This document shows, one piece after another, positions 15,954 to 24,531 of a DNA stretch of 64,000 nt. This DNA is from an uncultured Eubacteriales bacterium (GTDB taxonomy: Bacteria; Bacillota; Clostridia; Oscillospirales; CAG-272): positions 1 through 64,000 of the forward strand of contig CAKSAC010000009.1 of the NCBI GenBank assembly GCA_934434925.1. Reading direction: 5' to 3'. Each line of letters begins with the position of its first letter. Position 1 is the first letter of the stretch. A program made the position numbers and the translations under genes. The notes beneath the pieces were generated by a model that was given only the letters and a program-made list of their open reading frames with translations, ran no database searches and was not told where the DNA came from.

Positions 15954-17414
15954 ATGATTTTTGCATTGTTTGCCGTTGCTGTCCTCTTAATTTTAATGGG
16001 AATTATCGGATATCTTAAGGCTCCGCCCGACACCGCTTATATTATTTCCGGCCTCGGAAAAAAGCGTATTCTGATCGGAAAGGCCGGATGGAGAGTTCCC
16101 TTTTTTGAACGCGTTGACCGCCTCTCCCTCCGGGTCATGCAAGTCGATGTCAAGACCAGCGAAGCCGTGCCGACCAACGAATTCATCAATGTAACAGTGG
16201 ACGGCGTAGCCAACATAAAAATTTCTTCCGACCCTATTTATCTGAAACGTGCGGCCGAATCGCTCCTTGGGATGAACCGCGGCGAACTCATCAGCCTCGT
16301 CACGCAGGTTCTGGAAGGCAATATGCGCGAGATCGTCGGGTCTGTCGGATTGAAAGAAATGGTCCAGGACCGCCAGGGTGTTGCCAAAAAGATTACAGAA
16401 AATGTCGTTCCCGACATGCAAAAGCTGGGTATCGAGGTCGTCAACTTCAATATCCAGAACTTCAAGGACGCAGCCGGAACGATTGAAAACATGGGTATTG
16501 ACAACGTAGAACAAATCCGCAAAAATGCCCAAATCGCCAAGGCCAACGCGCAAAGAGACATCGCCATTGCCACTTCCATGGCACAGCAGGAAGCCAACGC
16601 CGTCAAAGTAGAGGCCGAAAAGAAGATTGCCGAACAGAATGCCGCGCTGGCCGTTCAGCAGGCGGACATGAAGGTGCGGGCAGATACCAAGCGCGCCGAA
16701 GCCGATGCCGCCTACTCTATTCAGGAAGAAAATCAGCGCCGGGTCATTGAGATCGCCAAAACGAACGCCGATATTGCCCGCCGCGAAAAAGAAGCCGAAT
16801 TGGCCGAAAAGAGCATCGCGCTCAAAGAACGCGAGCTGGAAGCCAGCATCAACAAACAAGCCGACGCCATGAAGTATCAGACCGAAAAACAGGCGGAGGC
16901 CGAACTGATCCGCCGCCAGCGTGAAGCCGAGGCACAGGTTTTTGAAGCCACCAAAGCGGCAGAAGCCCGCCGGGCAGAGGCAGAGGCCTCGCGTTACGCC
17001 ATGGAACAGGAAGCCGAAGGAATCCGCGCCCGCGGATTGGCGGAAGCCGAAGCCATTGAAAAGAAAGCCGAAGCTCAGCGCAAAATGGGCGAAGCCTCGG
17101 TGCTTGAAATGTACCTGCAGGCTCTTCCGGAAGTCGTGCGGAACGCCGCCGAACCTCTCTGCCGCACCGACAAGATCGTCATGTACGGCGACGGAAACTC
17201 TACCCGCGTGGTGCGTGACGTGATGAACAGTGCCAATCAGATCATGGAAGGGGTACGGGAATCTACCGGCCTTGACCTCTCTGCTATTCTCTCCGGCTAT
17301 GTGGCCGGCCGCGCCGCCGGGAAAAAAGACCCCACCACCGGGAAAAAAGACCCTGCCACCGGGAAAAAAGCCCCCGCCGCCGAACCGAAAGAAGACGTTC
17401 TCCGGTCGGAGTGA
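15954..17414 (+). CDS. Flotillin-family membrane scaffold protein
   Basis: 486 residues, with GGAG before the ATG. Residues 1-20 form a membrane anchor. An SPFH/band-7 domain follows to about residue 185, with SEAVPTNEFINVTVDG and GLKEMVQDRQGVAKKI. The long Ala/Glu/Lys coiled coil with EAEA repeats (about 190-400) and the QALPEVV segment are typical of bacterial FloT/YuaG. Known role: organises membrane microdomains. The extreme C-terminus is unusual: after GYVAGRAA come three seven-residue repeats (GKKDPTT, GKKDPAT, GKKAPAA) and EPKEDVLRSE, encoded by 21-base tandem repeats that also occur in front of the gene. Confidence 0.92.
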   Translation: MIFALFAVAVLLILMGIIGYLKAPPDTAYIISGLGKKRILIGKAGWRVPFFERVDRLSLRVMQVDVKTSEAVPTNEFINVTVDGVANIKISSDPIYLKRAAESLLGMNRGELISLVTQVLEGNMREIVGSVGLKEMVQDRQGVAKKITENVVPDMQKLGIEVVNFNIQNFKDAAGTIENMGIDNVEQIRKNAQIAKANAQRDIAIATSMAQQEANAVKVEAEKKIAEQNAALAVQQADMKVRADTKRAEADAAYSIQEENQRRVIEIAKTNADIARREKEAELAEKSIALKERELEASINKQADAMKYQTEKQAEAELIRRQREAEAQVFEATKAAEARRAEAEASRYAMEQEAEGIRARGLAEAEAIEKKAEAQRKMGEASVLEMYLQALPEVVRNAAEPLCRTDKIVMYGDGNSTRVVRDVMNSANQIMEGVRESTGLDLSAILSGYVAGRAAGKKDPTTGKKDPATGKKAPAAEPKEDVLRSE

Positions 17415-17418
17415 CCCG
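17312..17418 (+). repeat. In-frame tandem repeat at the flotillin 3' end plus 34-base direct repeat
   Basis: Three 21-base units (seven codons each) of the form CCGGGAAAAAAGACCCCACCA end the flotillin gene. Bases 17385-17418, which include the stop codon, repeat 15778-15811 in front of the gene with one difference. Confidence 0.88.
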
Positions 17419-17449
17419 TCCGCACAAGGTTCATGATCCGCCCGTAACC

Positions 17450-17481
17450 GGCCCTGCTTCGGCAGGGCCTTTTCCTTTTTT
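17450..17481 (+). terminator. Rho-independent terminator of the flotillin gene
   Basis: A perfect GGCCCTGC / GCAGGGCC stem with a TTCG loop (17450-17469), then TTTTCCTTTTTT. Confidence 0.95.
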
Positions 17482-17618
17482 GCACGGGGTTGATTTTCTC
17501 TCCGCCGTACGATAGTATGCTCTTTGTCTCCAAATCTTCCGGTTTGTTTGCGGGGCTTCCTTTTTCAAAGGAACATTTTTTCAAAGATTGACCTCACTTC
17601 CGATTCTGTTTTCCATAC

Positions 17619-17666
17619 AAAAACCTCCTGCAGCAGATATCGATATTCTACTACAAGAGGTTTTTT
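17619..17666. repeat. Isolated 48-base imperfect inverted repeat
   Basis: AAAAACCTC (17619-17627) pairs with GAGGTTTTT (17657-17665), and the interior pairs further (GCAGCAGATAT with ATATTCTACTAC, allowing G-U) around a CG centre. It lies alone between the flotillin terminator and the convergent gene at 17789. It could end transcription on either strand, or be a small dispersed hairpin element. The rest of 17482-17788 shows nothing. Confidence 0.6.
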
Positions 17667-17788
17667 ATTTCAAAATCGGTTTTTACGGGTTCAGTTCGGT
17701 CGCGAGTGCTTTTTTGTAAACCGATTGCAAAGGGGTGAACAAAAACACTGCGGCTCCGCCCCTTTTTTACGGCGTGTGCAGATATGCC

Positions 17789-18379
17789 TCAGTCCATATA
17801 ATAAATGTTTTTCGGAGACTTATTCAGCTTTTCTTTGGCCTCCCGGATCCGGCGGCTGAACACGAGGATCATGATCAGGTCGCAAACGCCGTCGACGAGC
17901 AACGATATACCCGCAAAGATCATAACTGTTTCAAACGTTCCGAACATAACGATGCCGCCGAGTATGATCGTCAGAACAGAAAGCAGCAACATCGGGAACC
18001 ATCCGGCGGCGTGCGCCCTGGCGCAACAAAGGCTGTCTGAAAGCGACACGCATCCGTCCACCGCAATGAAAAGGCCGAAAATCACGGTCAGGATTCCCAT
18101 CAGCACGGCGGGATTCACGAGACAAAAAACACCGAAAAGGATCAGAGCCGCGCCGGTGATCAGCAGTCGGCCGGAAAATCCGAAACCGTATATAAGAAAC
18201 ATGGCGATTGAAATACACCCCAACGCTACCAGCAATATCCCGGAAACCGCACAGATAACTCTGGCGGAATCATCCGGCACCGCGAGAAAGAGTATCCCGG
18301 TCACGATAGCCAGCACCGCAGTTGCAATTCTGCTCCACTTGAATTTCTTCAGTTTTTTCCCGATCATGTTCAAATCCAT
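17789..18379 (-). CDS. HdeD/DUF308-family integral membrane protein
   Basis: 196 residues from ATG 18379, chosen because AGGAGGA lies five bases upstream; the frame stays open to 18505. Six hydrophobic helices in pairs with glycine-rich turns (ILLVALGCISIAMF, LIVNPAVLMGILTVIFGLF-like pattern, SLLVDGVCDLIMIL) fit the DUF308/HdeD repeat, which in enterobacteria is linked to acid resistance but has no defined activity in Firmicutes. The N-terminal KKLKKFKW stretch is cytoplasmic. It is a single-gene unit. Confidence 0.75.
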   Translation of the reverse strand: MDLNMIGKKLKKFKWSRIATAVLAIVTGILFLAVPDDSARVICAVSGILLVALGCISIAMFLIYGFGFSGRLLITGAALILFGVFCLVNPAVLMGILTVIFGLFIAVDGCVSLSDSLCCARAHAAGWFPMLLLSVLTIILGGIVMFGTFETVMIFAGISLLVDGVCDLIMILVFSRRIREAKEKLNKSPKNIYYMD

Positions 18380-18435
18380 ACAATCCTCCTGTCCGGAACC
18401 GTTCCCGGTTCCCGTTCCGTTTGATTTCGCATAGT

Positions 18436-18464
18436 AGTATACTCCTTCCGGATGAAAATAGCAA
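18436..18464 (-). promoter_or_regulatory. Promoter of the DUF308 gene
   Basis: Minus strand TTGCTA (18459-18464), 17 bases, TATACT (18436-18441). Confidence 0.6.
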
Positions 18465-18501
18465 CACTTTCGTCGAAAATGAATACAAATCCGGAAAAAG
18501 T

Positions 18502-19257
18502 TCAAAAAGCGGTCACATCAGCGTCCTGCCCGCACGGCAAAAAGCGGCGCATCCGGCGCACGGCGCGCATCATCCCGTATCCCGGTCCGCACTCCCGGAC
18601 GCTCTGCCTGCGCGTATTGTAAAACAAAAAACACTCCCGCGCGGCCAATTCCGGAAAGTTCCCGGCGGGATCGGCAGAGAGCAGGACCTCCCCGGCCATG
18701 TCTCTGACCGTGACGACCGCCATATAGCGTTCCCCGCCGGCGGCCGTTTCCCGCTTTCCTTCCACTCTGACGGCGTATCCGGCCTCTTCAGCCTCTTTCA
18801 GCAACGCCCTGTACTCCGCAGAATGCGAAAGACGCTTCCGATAGGCCTCCAGCGCCGCTCCGGCCGGGAGTTCCCGACGCAAAAACCGGCCGATCGGCCG
18901 ATGACTGACTTTCGGGAACTTTTCGTCGGCCGGAATCAGCAAGCGGCCGTAATACCCGTAGAAATAATCCAACCGTTCCTGCCACAGCCCGACCATCCCC
19001 GCGAGAAAAGCGGGGAAAGAATACGTCTTGTCGGTCATGTCGCGGCGGCAACTTTCCACGCACAGAATCTGCGCCCGATAACGACTTACAAAATAATATA
19101 TTTCACGTACGCCCTCCAAAAACGACAAGATGGAATACCCTACGTGAAGAATCTTCCGGTCGCCGAAAAAATCCCGGGACAGAACCGCAAGCCCGGAACC
19201 GTCGCAATTCGCTCCGCCCTGCAACTCAATATCAACATAAAAGTTTTCTGTGTTCAT
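18502..19257 (-). CDS. Protein of unknown function, 251 residues
   Basis: Starts at ATG 19257 with AAGGAG six bases upstream, and has a strong promoter of its own. There is no signal peptide or membrane segment. The N-terminal part (NFYVDIELQGGANCDGSGLAVLSRD) looks globular. The middle is rich in aromatic residues (LDYFYGYYGRLLIP) and the C-terminal half is basic with an unusual number of cysteines. No domain is recognised. It lies back to back with nothing functionally informative. Confidence 0.65.
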   Translation of the reverse strand: MNTENFYVDIELQGGANCDGSGLAVLSRDFFGDRKILHVGYSILSFLEGVREIYYFVSRYRAQILCVESCRRDMTDKTYSFPAFLAGMVGLWQERLDYFYGYYGRLLIPADEKFPKVSHRPIGRFLRRELPAGAALEAYRKRLSHSAEYRALLKEAEEAGYAVRVEGKRETAAGGERYMAVVTVRDMAGEVLLSADPAGNFPELAARECFLFYNTRRQSVRECGPGYGMMRAVRRMRRFLPCGQDADVTAF

Positions 19258-19318
19258 GCTTTTCTCCTTTTCATTTCAATACATTTTCCATTTCTGCCAA
19301 TTTGTAGAAATTGATACC

Positions 19319-19347
19319 ATTATATACCACTTCTTGGAAAATGTCAA
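19319..19347 (-). promoter_or_regulatory. Promoter of the 18502-19257 gene
   Basis: Minus strand TTGACA (19342-19347), 17 bases, TATAAT (19319-19324): a consensus match. Confidence 0.85.
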
Positions 19348-19500
19348 TATCTGGAGCAAAAGTTTTTTTTTGGTCGAAAAATGAGGATAAACGTTTCTTT
19401 TCGGAGCCGCGGTCCGGCTCTTCCGGCGTGCACACCCGCCGGCGGCGTTTACGGGCGATGGAGACCGGCGCGTTTTTCGGCGTTTACGGAGCGAAGAAAG

Positions 19501-19578
19501 CCGGCGCGAAAAAAGCAGGCGAAAAAAGCAGACGAAAAAGCAGGCGAAAACGGCAGGCGAAAACGGCAGGCGAAAAAG
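19501..19578. repeat. Tandem repeat of a 13-base unit
   Basis: Five units of GCAGGCGAAAAAA type (12-13 bases each, 19515-19578), preceded by a diverged one. They lie about 70 bases past the stop of the minus-strand gene 19647-19958. The open frames across it are lysine/arginine-rich artefacts of the repeat. The rest of 19348-19646 shows nothing. Confidence 0.85.
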
Positions 19579-19646
19579 AAAACCGGGCAGATGCCCGGCA
19601 TATCGGAGACAAAATACAGTCAAGGGCGGGGCGCCCCGGCGGGAAT

Positions 19647-19958
19647 TTAATCCCGGAGCGCGGCAGCCTCTGCCGCTTCATCCAGTTTGCGGTTGCGGAA
19701 CCAAAGTGCCACGTCAACCGAAATCTCTATAAAATTCATTACATAGAAAAAGAAACCAAGGTAGAAAATGAACCCGGAGGAGCCGCCCGCTGTCTGAATA
19801 ATCTTGCGGGCAATCCCGCAAGCATACCCGATGAGCAGAAACACCTCAAAAAACAGGCTCTTTCCTTTCGCCGTGCGCGAAACCCAGGATTTGCGGATAG
19901 AAAGCGGCCAGGAAAGGCCGAAACAGAAAATGGTCAGTGCTTCCAAAAGATCCACCAT
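19647..19958 (-). CDS. Small membrane protein with PQ-loop-like features
   Basis: 103 residues from ATG 19958, nine bases after GAGG; an ATG at 19964 is only three bases from it. Three hydrophobic helices are visible, and between the first two is the segment SWPLSIRKSW...KGKSLFF, which resembles the loop of PQ-loop/SemiSWEET-like proteins, although the Pro-Gln pair itself is Pro-Leu. Function is unknown. It sits just downstream of fumC on the same strand and may be co-transcribed with it. Confidence 0.5.
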   Translation of the reverse strand: MVDLLEALTIFCFGLSWPLSIRKSWVSRTAKGKSLFFEVFLLIGYACGIARKIIQTAGGSSGFIFYLGFFFYVMNFIEISVDVALWFRNRKLDEAAEAAALRD

Positions 19959-20037
19959 GCACATGTTCCTCTTTACTATAAAGTTTTCTTTACATTTTTT
20001 GAAAAATCCCCGGATGCTGCATGTTTGCAGAAAAGCG

Positions 20038-21414
20038 TCAAATCATTTTTTCGGGTTGAAAGACTTCATCAAAGCGCTCCGCCGTCAAAAAGCCGAGCGC
20101 TACGCAAGCCTCTTTCAGAGAAAGATTTTCCGCATAGGCCTTTTTTACGGTACGGGCGGCATTCTCGTACCCGATATACGGGTTCAGCGCAGTGGCCAAC
20201 ATCAAAGAATTGCGGAGATTTTCACGCATTTTTTCTTTGTCCGCCACGATACCCGACGCGCACCGCAGGCAAAAAGAATCAATCGCTTCCGCCAGAAGAC
20301 GCACAGATTGCAGGAAATTATACGCAAGAACGGGCATAAAAACATTCAGTTCAAAATTCCCCTGTGACGCGGCCATTCCCACCGCCGCGTCGTTCCCCAT
20401 GACCTGCACCACCACCATTGTCACGGCCTCGCATTGCGTGGGGTTGACTTTGCCGGGCATGATGGAAGAGCCAGGTTCATTTTCCGGAATCCGGATCTCG
20501 CCGAGGCCGTTCCGGGGACCGCTTGCCAGCCAGCGCACATCATTGGCAATCTTCATCATATCGCAGGCGGTCGCTTTGACGGCCCCGTGCGCAAAGACCA
20601 GCTCATCCCGGGAGGTGAGGGCATGAAATTTGTTTTCTGCCGTGCGAAAAGGTTTTCCGGTCAAGGCGGCAACCTTTTCCGCTGCCCGCTCGGCAAACCC
20701 GGGCGGCGCGTTGATTCCGGTCCCGACCGCCGTGCCGCCGAGCGCAAGTTCGCAAAGCGGTTCCAAAGCCATGCGGAGCAGGAGTGCGTCACGTTCAAGA
20801 CTGGTACGCCATCCCGAAATCTCCTGACTGAAACCGATGGGCGTGGCGTCCTGTAAATGGGTCCGTCCGGACTTGACAACGCCCTCGTTCTCGATTTCAA
20901 GGCGGCGAAAGACCTGGTTCAGTCCGGAAAGTGCCGGCAGAAGTTTTTCCTCCACCGCAAGCACCGCCGCGATATGCATGGCTGTCGGGAAGGTGTCGTT
21001 GGAAGACTGGCTCATATTGATGTCATCGTTCGGATGGCAGAGTTTTTTCCCGGCCAGTCCGTTGGCGCGATTGGCGATTACCTCGTTGACGTTCATATTG
21101 GACTGCGTACCCGAACCGGTCTGAAATACGACCAGCGGAAAATGCCCGTCCAGTTCTCCGCGGATGACTTCATCGCAAGCTGTGGTGATTACGGCGCATT
21201 TTTCAGCGGTCATCCTTCCGGGAAGCAATTCGGCATTGGCTTGTGCGGCGGCCTTTTTGAGGATCCCGAACGCGTGAATAATCTCGGCGGGCATCGTTTC
21301 GATTCCGACTCCGATCCTGAAATTCTCCCGGCTCCGTTCCGTTTGCGCGCCGTAAAGCCGGTCAGCAGGCACCTGCACATCTCCCATGGAATCCTGTTCC
21401 GTACGGAAATCCAT
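20038..21414 (-). CDS. fumC: Class II fumarate hydratase
   Basis: 458 residues from ATG 21414, with AAGGAG six bases upstream (GTG 21417 is too close to it). It converts fumarate and malate. The superfamily signature GSSIMPGKVNPTQCEA is present, together with SGTQSNMNVNEV, the catalytic-region SGRTHLQDATPIGF and HPNDDINMSQSSNDTFPTA, which match FumC rather than aspartase (also in this superfamily). Length is normal for the family. No other citric-acid-cycle gene is nearby, so the neighbours do not say whether it works oxidatively or in fumarate formation. Confidence 0.93.
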   Translation of the reverse strand: MDFRTEQDSMGDVQVPADRLYGAQTERSRENFRIGVGIETMPAEIIHAFGILKKAAAQANAELLPGRMTAEKCAVITTACDEVIRGELDGHFPLVVFQTGSGTQSNMNVNEVIANRANGLAGKKLCHPNDDINMSQSSNDTFPTAMHIAAVLAVEEKLLPALSGLNQVFRRLEIENEGVVKSGRTHLQDATPIGFSQEISGWRTSLERDALLLRMALEPLCELALGGTAVGTGINAPPGFAERAAEKVAALTGKPFRTAENKFHALTSRDELVFAHGAVKATACDMMKIANDVRWLASGPRNGLGEIRIPENEPGSSIMPGKVNPTQCEAVTMVVVQVMGNDAAVGMAASQGNFELNVFMPVLAYNFLQSVRLLAEAIDSFCLRCASGIVADKEKMRENLRNSLMLATALNPYIGYENAARTVKKAYAENLSLKEACVALGFLTAERFDEVFQPEKMI

Positions 21415-21595
21415 CACGCACTCCTTTCATGACCGCGAAAGCGGTTTTTATCCTTCGCTCCCGGCAGGCGGGAGACACTGTTCCAGTATACCGCATCTAC
21501 ACGCCCGTGTCAAGTTTTCCCGCCGGGAATCGGCATATTTCGGGAATCGAATTTCACTTTTGAAAAGAAAATCTTTGTTTTCGTAAATTTTTTGG

Positions 21596-21624
21596 TTGAC
21601 TTCTGTCGGATCCTGTTATATAAT
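21596..21624 (+). promoter_or_regulatory. Promoter of the regulator-fakA-fakB-plsX block
   Basis: TTGACT (21596-21601), 17 bases, TATAAT (21619-21624), 43 bases before ATG 21668. It is the only strong promoter seen before the run of tightly packed genes to 26678. Confidence 0.83.
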
Positions 21625-21667
21625 TTGTTCGGAATGTTTCGCAAATATGAAGAAAAAGGGAAGAATT

Positions 21668-21907
21668 ATGGAAAACACACGCGACAAATCCGTCCACCTA
21701 TCCTACGACCGGCTTTGGAAATTGCTGGTTGACCGGAAAATGAAAAAGAAAGACCTGCAACTTCTTACTAATCTCAGTTCTGCCGTGATTGCAAAACTCG
21801 GGAAGAATCAGCCGGTCCATCTGAACACACTGATTAAAATCTGCACGGTCCTGCACTGCAATATCATGGATGTTGTGGAACTGAAAAGGCCCGTGCGGGC
21901 GCTCTGA
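21668..21907 (+). CDS. Small Cro/C1-type helix-turn-helix protein
   Basis: 79 residues from ATG 21668, after AAAAAGGGAAG; the upstream extension of the frame lies in the promoter. The sequence YDRLWKLLVDRKMKKKDLQ...SSAVIAKLGKNQPV...LIKICTVLHCNIMDVVEL is the short single-domain XRE type (YozG-like). It ends 12 bases before fakA and is in the same operon, so it may autoregulate the fatty-acid genes. No partner is known. Confidence 0.82.
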   Translation: MENTRDKSVHLSYDRLWKLLVDRKMKKKDLQLLTNLSSAVIAKLGKNQPVHLNTLIKICTVLHCNIMDVVELKRPVRAL

Positions 21908-21918
21908 CAGGAGGCAGT

Positions 21919-23589
21919 ATGGAAATCACCACTACCCTCAGCGGTGAAACCTTCTCTGCTATGCTGAACGGCGGAGCCGACACGCTTTCGCGCCACCGCC
22001 AGCGCGTGAATGACCTGAACGTTTTCCCGATCCCCGACGGCGATACCGGAGACAATATGCTGATGACCTTCGGTTCCGGGGCGCGGGCCGCACAAAGCGC
22101 CGGGACCCGCCTCTGCGATACGGCCAACGCCGCGGCACACGGAATGCTTCTCGGGGCGCGCGGAAATTCAGGGGTCATTCTTTCCCGTATTTTTTCGGGG
22201 ATCACACGCGAATTTTCGGAATTGGAAAGCGCCGATACCGCCGCCCTGATGCGGGGGATGTGCCGCGGTGTTGAAGAAGCCTATCGCGCCGTGCCGAAGC
22301 CGGTCGAGGGTACGATTCTCACCGTGTTCCGCGACGCGGTCGAATACGCCAACCGGCATGCCGCCGCAGGCGGAACTATCCGCACCTATTTTGACGACCT
22401 GCTGACGGAAATGAAGTGTTCGCTGGACAGGACGCCGGAACTCCTTCCGGTTCTCTCGGAGGCCGGTGTGGTTGACAGCGGCGGTGCCGGACTGCTCTGT
22501 ATCTTTGAAGGAATGCGGAATTCCCTGCTCGGTCTCCGGGCCGACCCGACAGAAAAATCCGTCGCCCGGAATCCCGCCGACGAAAACGCGCAACCGGATT
22601 TTTCGCTTTTCGGCCCGGACAGCGTTCTGACCTATGGCTATTGTACGGAGTTTCTTCTCCGCCTGCAAAATGCCAAAACCGATATCGCGCATTTCGACCT
22701 TCCCGGACTGATTGCCTACCTGGAAGAAGTCGGGAGTTCGGTCGTTGCGTTCCGGGAAGACAGCATTGTAAAAGTACACGTCCATACGGCGCACCCGGGG
22801 CAGATTCTCGAATATTGCCAGCAATACGGCGAGTTTCTGACTCTGAAAGTCGAAAACATGACATTTCAGAACGAGGAGGCCGTGCGGCGCGGGAACAACG
22901 CGCAGGCAGCCGTCGCCAAAAAGCCGAAAAAGAAAAACGCCATCGTGGCTGTTGCCGCCGGGAAGGGGATTAAGGATACCTTTGCCTCGCTCGGGGTCGA
23001 TGCCGTGGTGGACGGCGGACAAAGCATGAATCCTGCGGCCGCGGACTTTCTCCGCGCATTCCGGGAAGTGAACGCCGGGCGAATTTTCGTCTTCCCCAAC
23101 AACGGGAATGTTATCATGACGGCACGGCAGGCCGCCTCGCTTTACAAGGATGCCGAAATCGTGATTATCCCCAGTCGCACAATCGGAGAAGGCTATGCGG
23201 CCATATCCATGATGGAAACAGAAGGAGAAAGCGAAGCAATACTCAAAGCGGCGGAAGAAGTGATTGCCGGGGTCAAAAGCGGATTTGTTTCCCGCGCCAG
23301 CCGGAATGCGCACATGGGCGGCATCAACGTGTGCAGCGGGGATTATATCGGCTTTTCCGAAGATGCCATCCTATCCGACAGCCGGGACCGGGAAACCGCC
23401 GCAGAAGAACTCGCCGCCCGGATGCAAGCCGGCGAATACGGCGTTCTGTTACTGATTGCCGGAACCGAAGCCGAGGCAGACTCCGCCCGTTCTCTCTGCG
23501 ATCACCTCTCTGCCGCCTATCCGTCTACCGAGGTCATTCTGATTGACGGCGGGCAACCGATTTACGATTATATGCTTGTATTTGAATAA
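21919..23589 (+). CDS. fakA: Fatty acid kinase catalytic subunit (DAK2 fusion, FakA/YloV)
   Basis: 556 residues with AGGAGG before the ATG. The N-terminal DhaL/DAK2 domain (about 1-200) shows the metal/ATP-binding DLNVFPIPDGDTGDNM and GARGNSGVILS. A middle domain follows (about 240-320), and the C-terminal part from about 330 is the DegV-like domain typical of this fusion. Known role in Firmicutes: phosphorylates a fatty acid bound to FakB, giving acyl-phosphate for PlsX/PlsY phospholipid synthesis. Gene order with fakB and plsX supports this assignment strongly. Confidence 0.93.
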   Translation: MEITTTLSGETFSAMLNGGADTLSRHRQRVNDLNVFPIPDGDTGDNMLMTFGSGARAAQSAGTRLCDTANAAAHGMLLGARGNSGVILSRIFSGITREFSELESADTAALMRGMCRGVEEAYRAVPKPVEGTILTVFRDAVEYANRHAAAGGTIRTYFDDLLTEMKCSLDRTPELLPVLSEAGVVDSGGAGLLCIFEGMRNSLLGLRADPTEKSVARNPADENAQPDFSLFGPDSVLTYGYCTEFLLRLQNAKTDIAHFDLPGLIAYLEEVGSSVVAFREDSIVKVHVHTAHPGQILEYCQQYGEFLTLKVENMTFQNEEAVRRGNNAQAAVAKKPKKKNAIVAVAAGKGIKDTFASLGVDAVVDGGQSMNPAAADFLRAFREVNAGRIFVFPNNGNVIMTARQAASLYKDAEIVIIPSRTIGEGYAAISMMETEGESEAILKAAEEVIAGVKSGFVSRASRNAHMGGINVCSGDYIGFSEDAILSDSRDRETAAEELAARMQAGEYGVLLLIAGTEAEADSARSLCDHLSAAYPSTEVILIDGGQPIYDYMLVFE

Positions 23590-23657
23590 ATAAGTAAACA
23601 AAACTTTCCATCAGTTTGTGTTTTATTTCCGGTTCGCCGGGAAGAAAGGATTTTCTC

Positions 23658-24527
23658 ATGCTCACACTCTTCACCGACACAGATACCGACATCACCCCGG
23701 CCGTCGCCGCCGAATACGGATACCGTCTCATCAGCATGCCGTATTCCGTAGACGGCGAAACCGTTTTCCCTTACGAAGACGGAAAGCCGGTCGATATGCA
23801 TGCCTTTTATGATTCTCTGCGCGCGGGGGCCCTGCCGACGACCGGCGGCCTTTCCCGCGAAAGATACAAAGAATATTTCCGCCCGGAATTTGAAGCCGGA
23901 AATGATATTCTTTATGTTCATTTTTCAGCGGCTATGACCTGCACTTTCGATGCCATGCACGAAGCGCTCCGGGACCTTGCCGTTGAATTTCCCGAACGAA
24001 AATTTCATGAGATCGATACCAAGGGAATTACCATCCTGGCCTATGTGCTGGCGCGCGAGATCGGCGACCGCGTCCTGTCGGGAATGAGTGCCGAAGAAGT
24101 CTGTGCCTGGGCAGACCGGGAGACGCTACATTTTTCCCAGTATTTCTTTGCGGACGACCTGCATTTTTTCAGGCGGAGCGGAAGGGTCAGCGGAATTTCG
24201 GCCACCATGGGAACCCTTCTCGGCATCCGCCCGATCATCTATATGAACGATGAAGGGAAAATGGTCAGCCTGACGAAAGAACGGGGCCGCGCCCGGGCAG
24301 CAGAGCGCCTGCTTGCTTTTATGGAAGAAAAGGGCGACGATATTGCCTCGTACCGCGTAATCGTCGGCCACACCGACGCGCCCGAGATGGCGCAAGAGCT
24401 GGCCGGAAGAATCCGTGAACGATTCGGCCGGAATCTGCGGCTTGAAATCGTTTGCACCAACCCGACAGCCGGAAGCCATTGCGGTCCGAACGGAGTCGGC
24501 GTTGCTTTCCACTCGAAAGAACGGTGA
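23658..24527 (+). CDS. fakB: DegV-family fatty-acid-binding protein (FakB)
   Basis: 289 residues from ATG 23658, with GAAGAAAGGA upstream; the frame opens earlier at 23616 without a start signal. The DegV fold is shown by FTDTDTDITP near the start, the phrase LPTTGGLSRERY, HFSAAMTCTFDAM and FRRSGRVSG. Known role: holds one fatty acid in a deep pocket and presents it to FakA. The adjacent fakA makes the function near certain; which fatty acid it prefers cannot be read from the sequence. Confidence 0.88.
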   Translation: MLTLFTDTDTDITPAVAAEYGYRLISMPYSVDGETVFPYEDGKPVDMHAFYDSLRAGALPTTGGLSRERYKEYFRPEFEAGNDILYVHFSAAMTCTFDAMHEALRDLAVEFPERKFHEIDTKGITILAYVLAREIGDRVLSGMSAEEVCAWADRETLHFSQYFFADDLHFFRRSGRVSGISATMGTLLGIRPIIYMNDEGKMVSLTKERGRARAAERLLAFMEEKGDDIASYRVIVGHTDAPEMAQELAGRIRERFGRNLRLEIVCTNPTAGSHCGPNGVGVAFHSKER

Positions 24528-24531
24528 AGCA

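Noticed and set aside
19381..19650. Small lysine/arginine-rich plus-strand protein
   Set aside because: The open frame is produced by the GCAGGCGAAAA tandem repeat and has no ribosome binding site or promoter.
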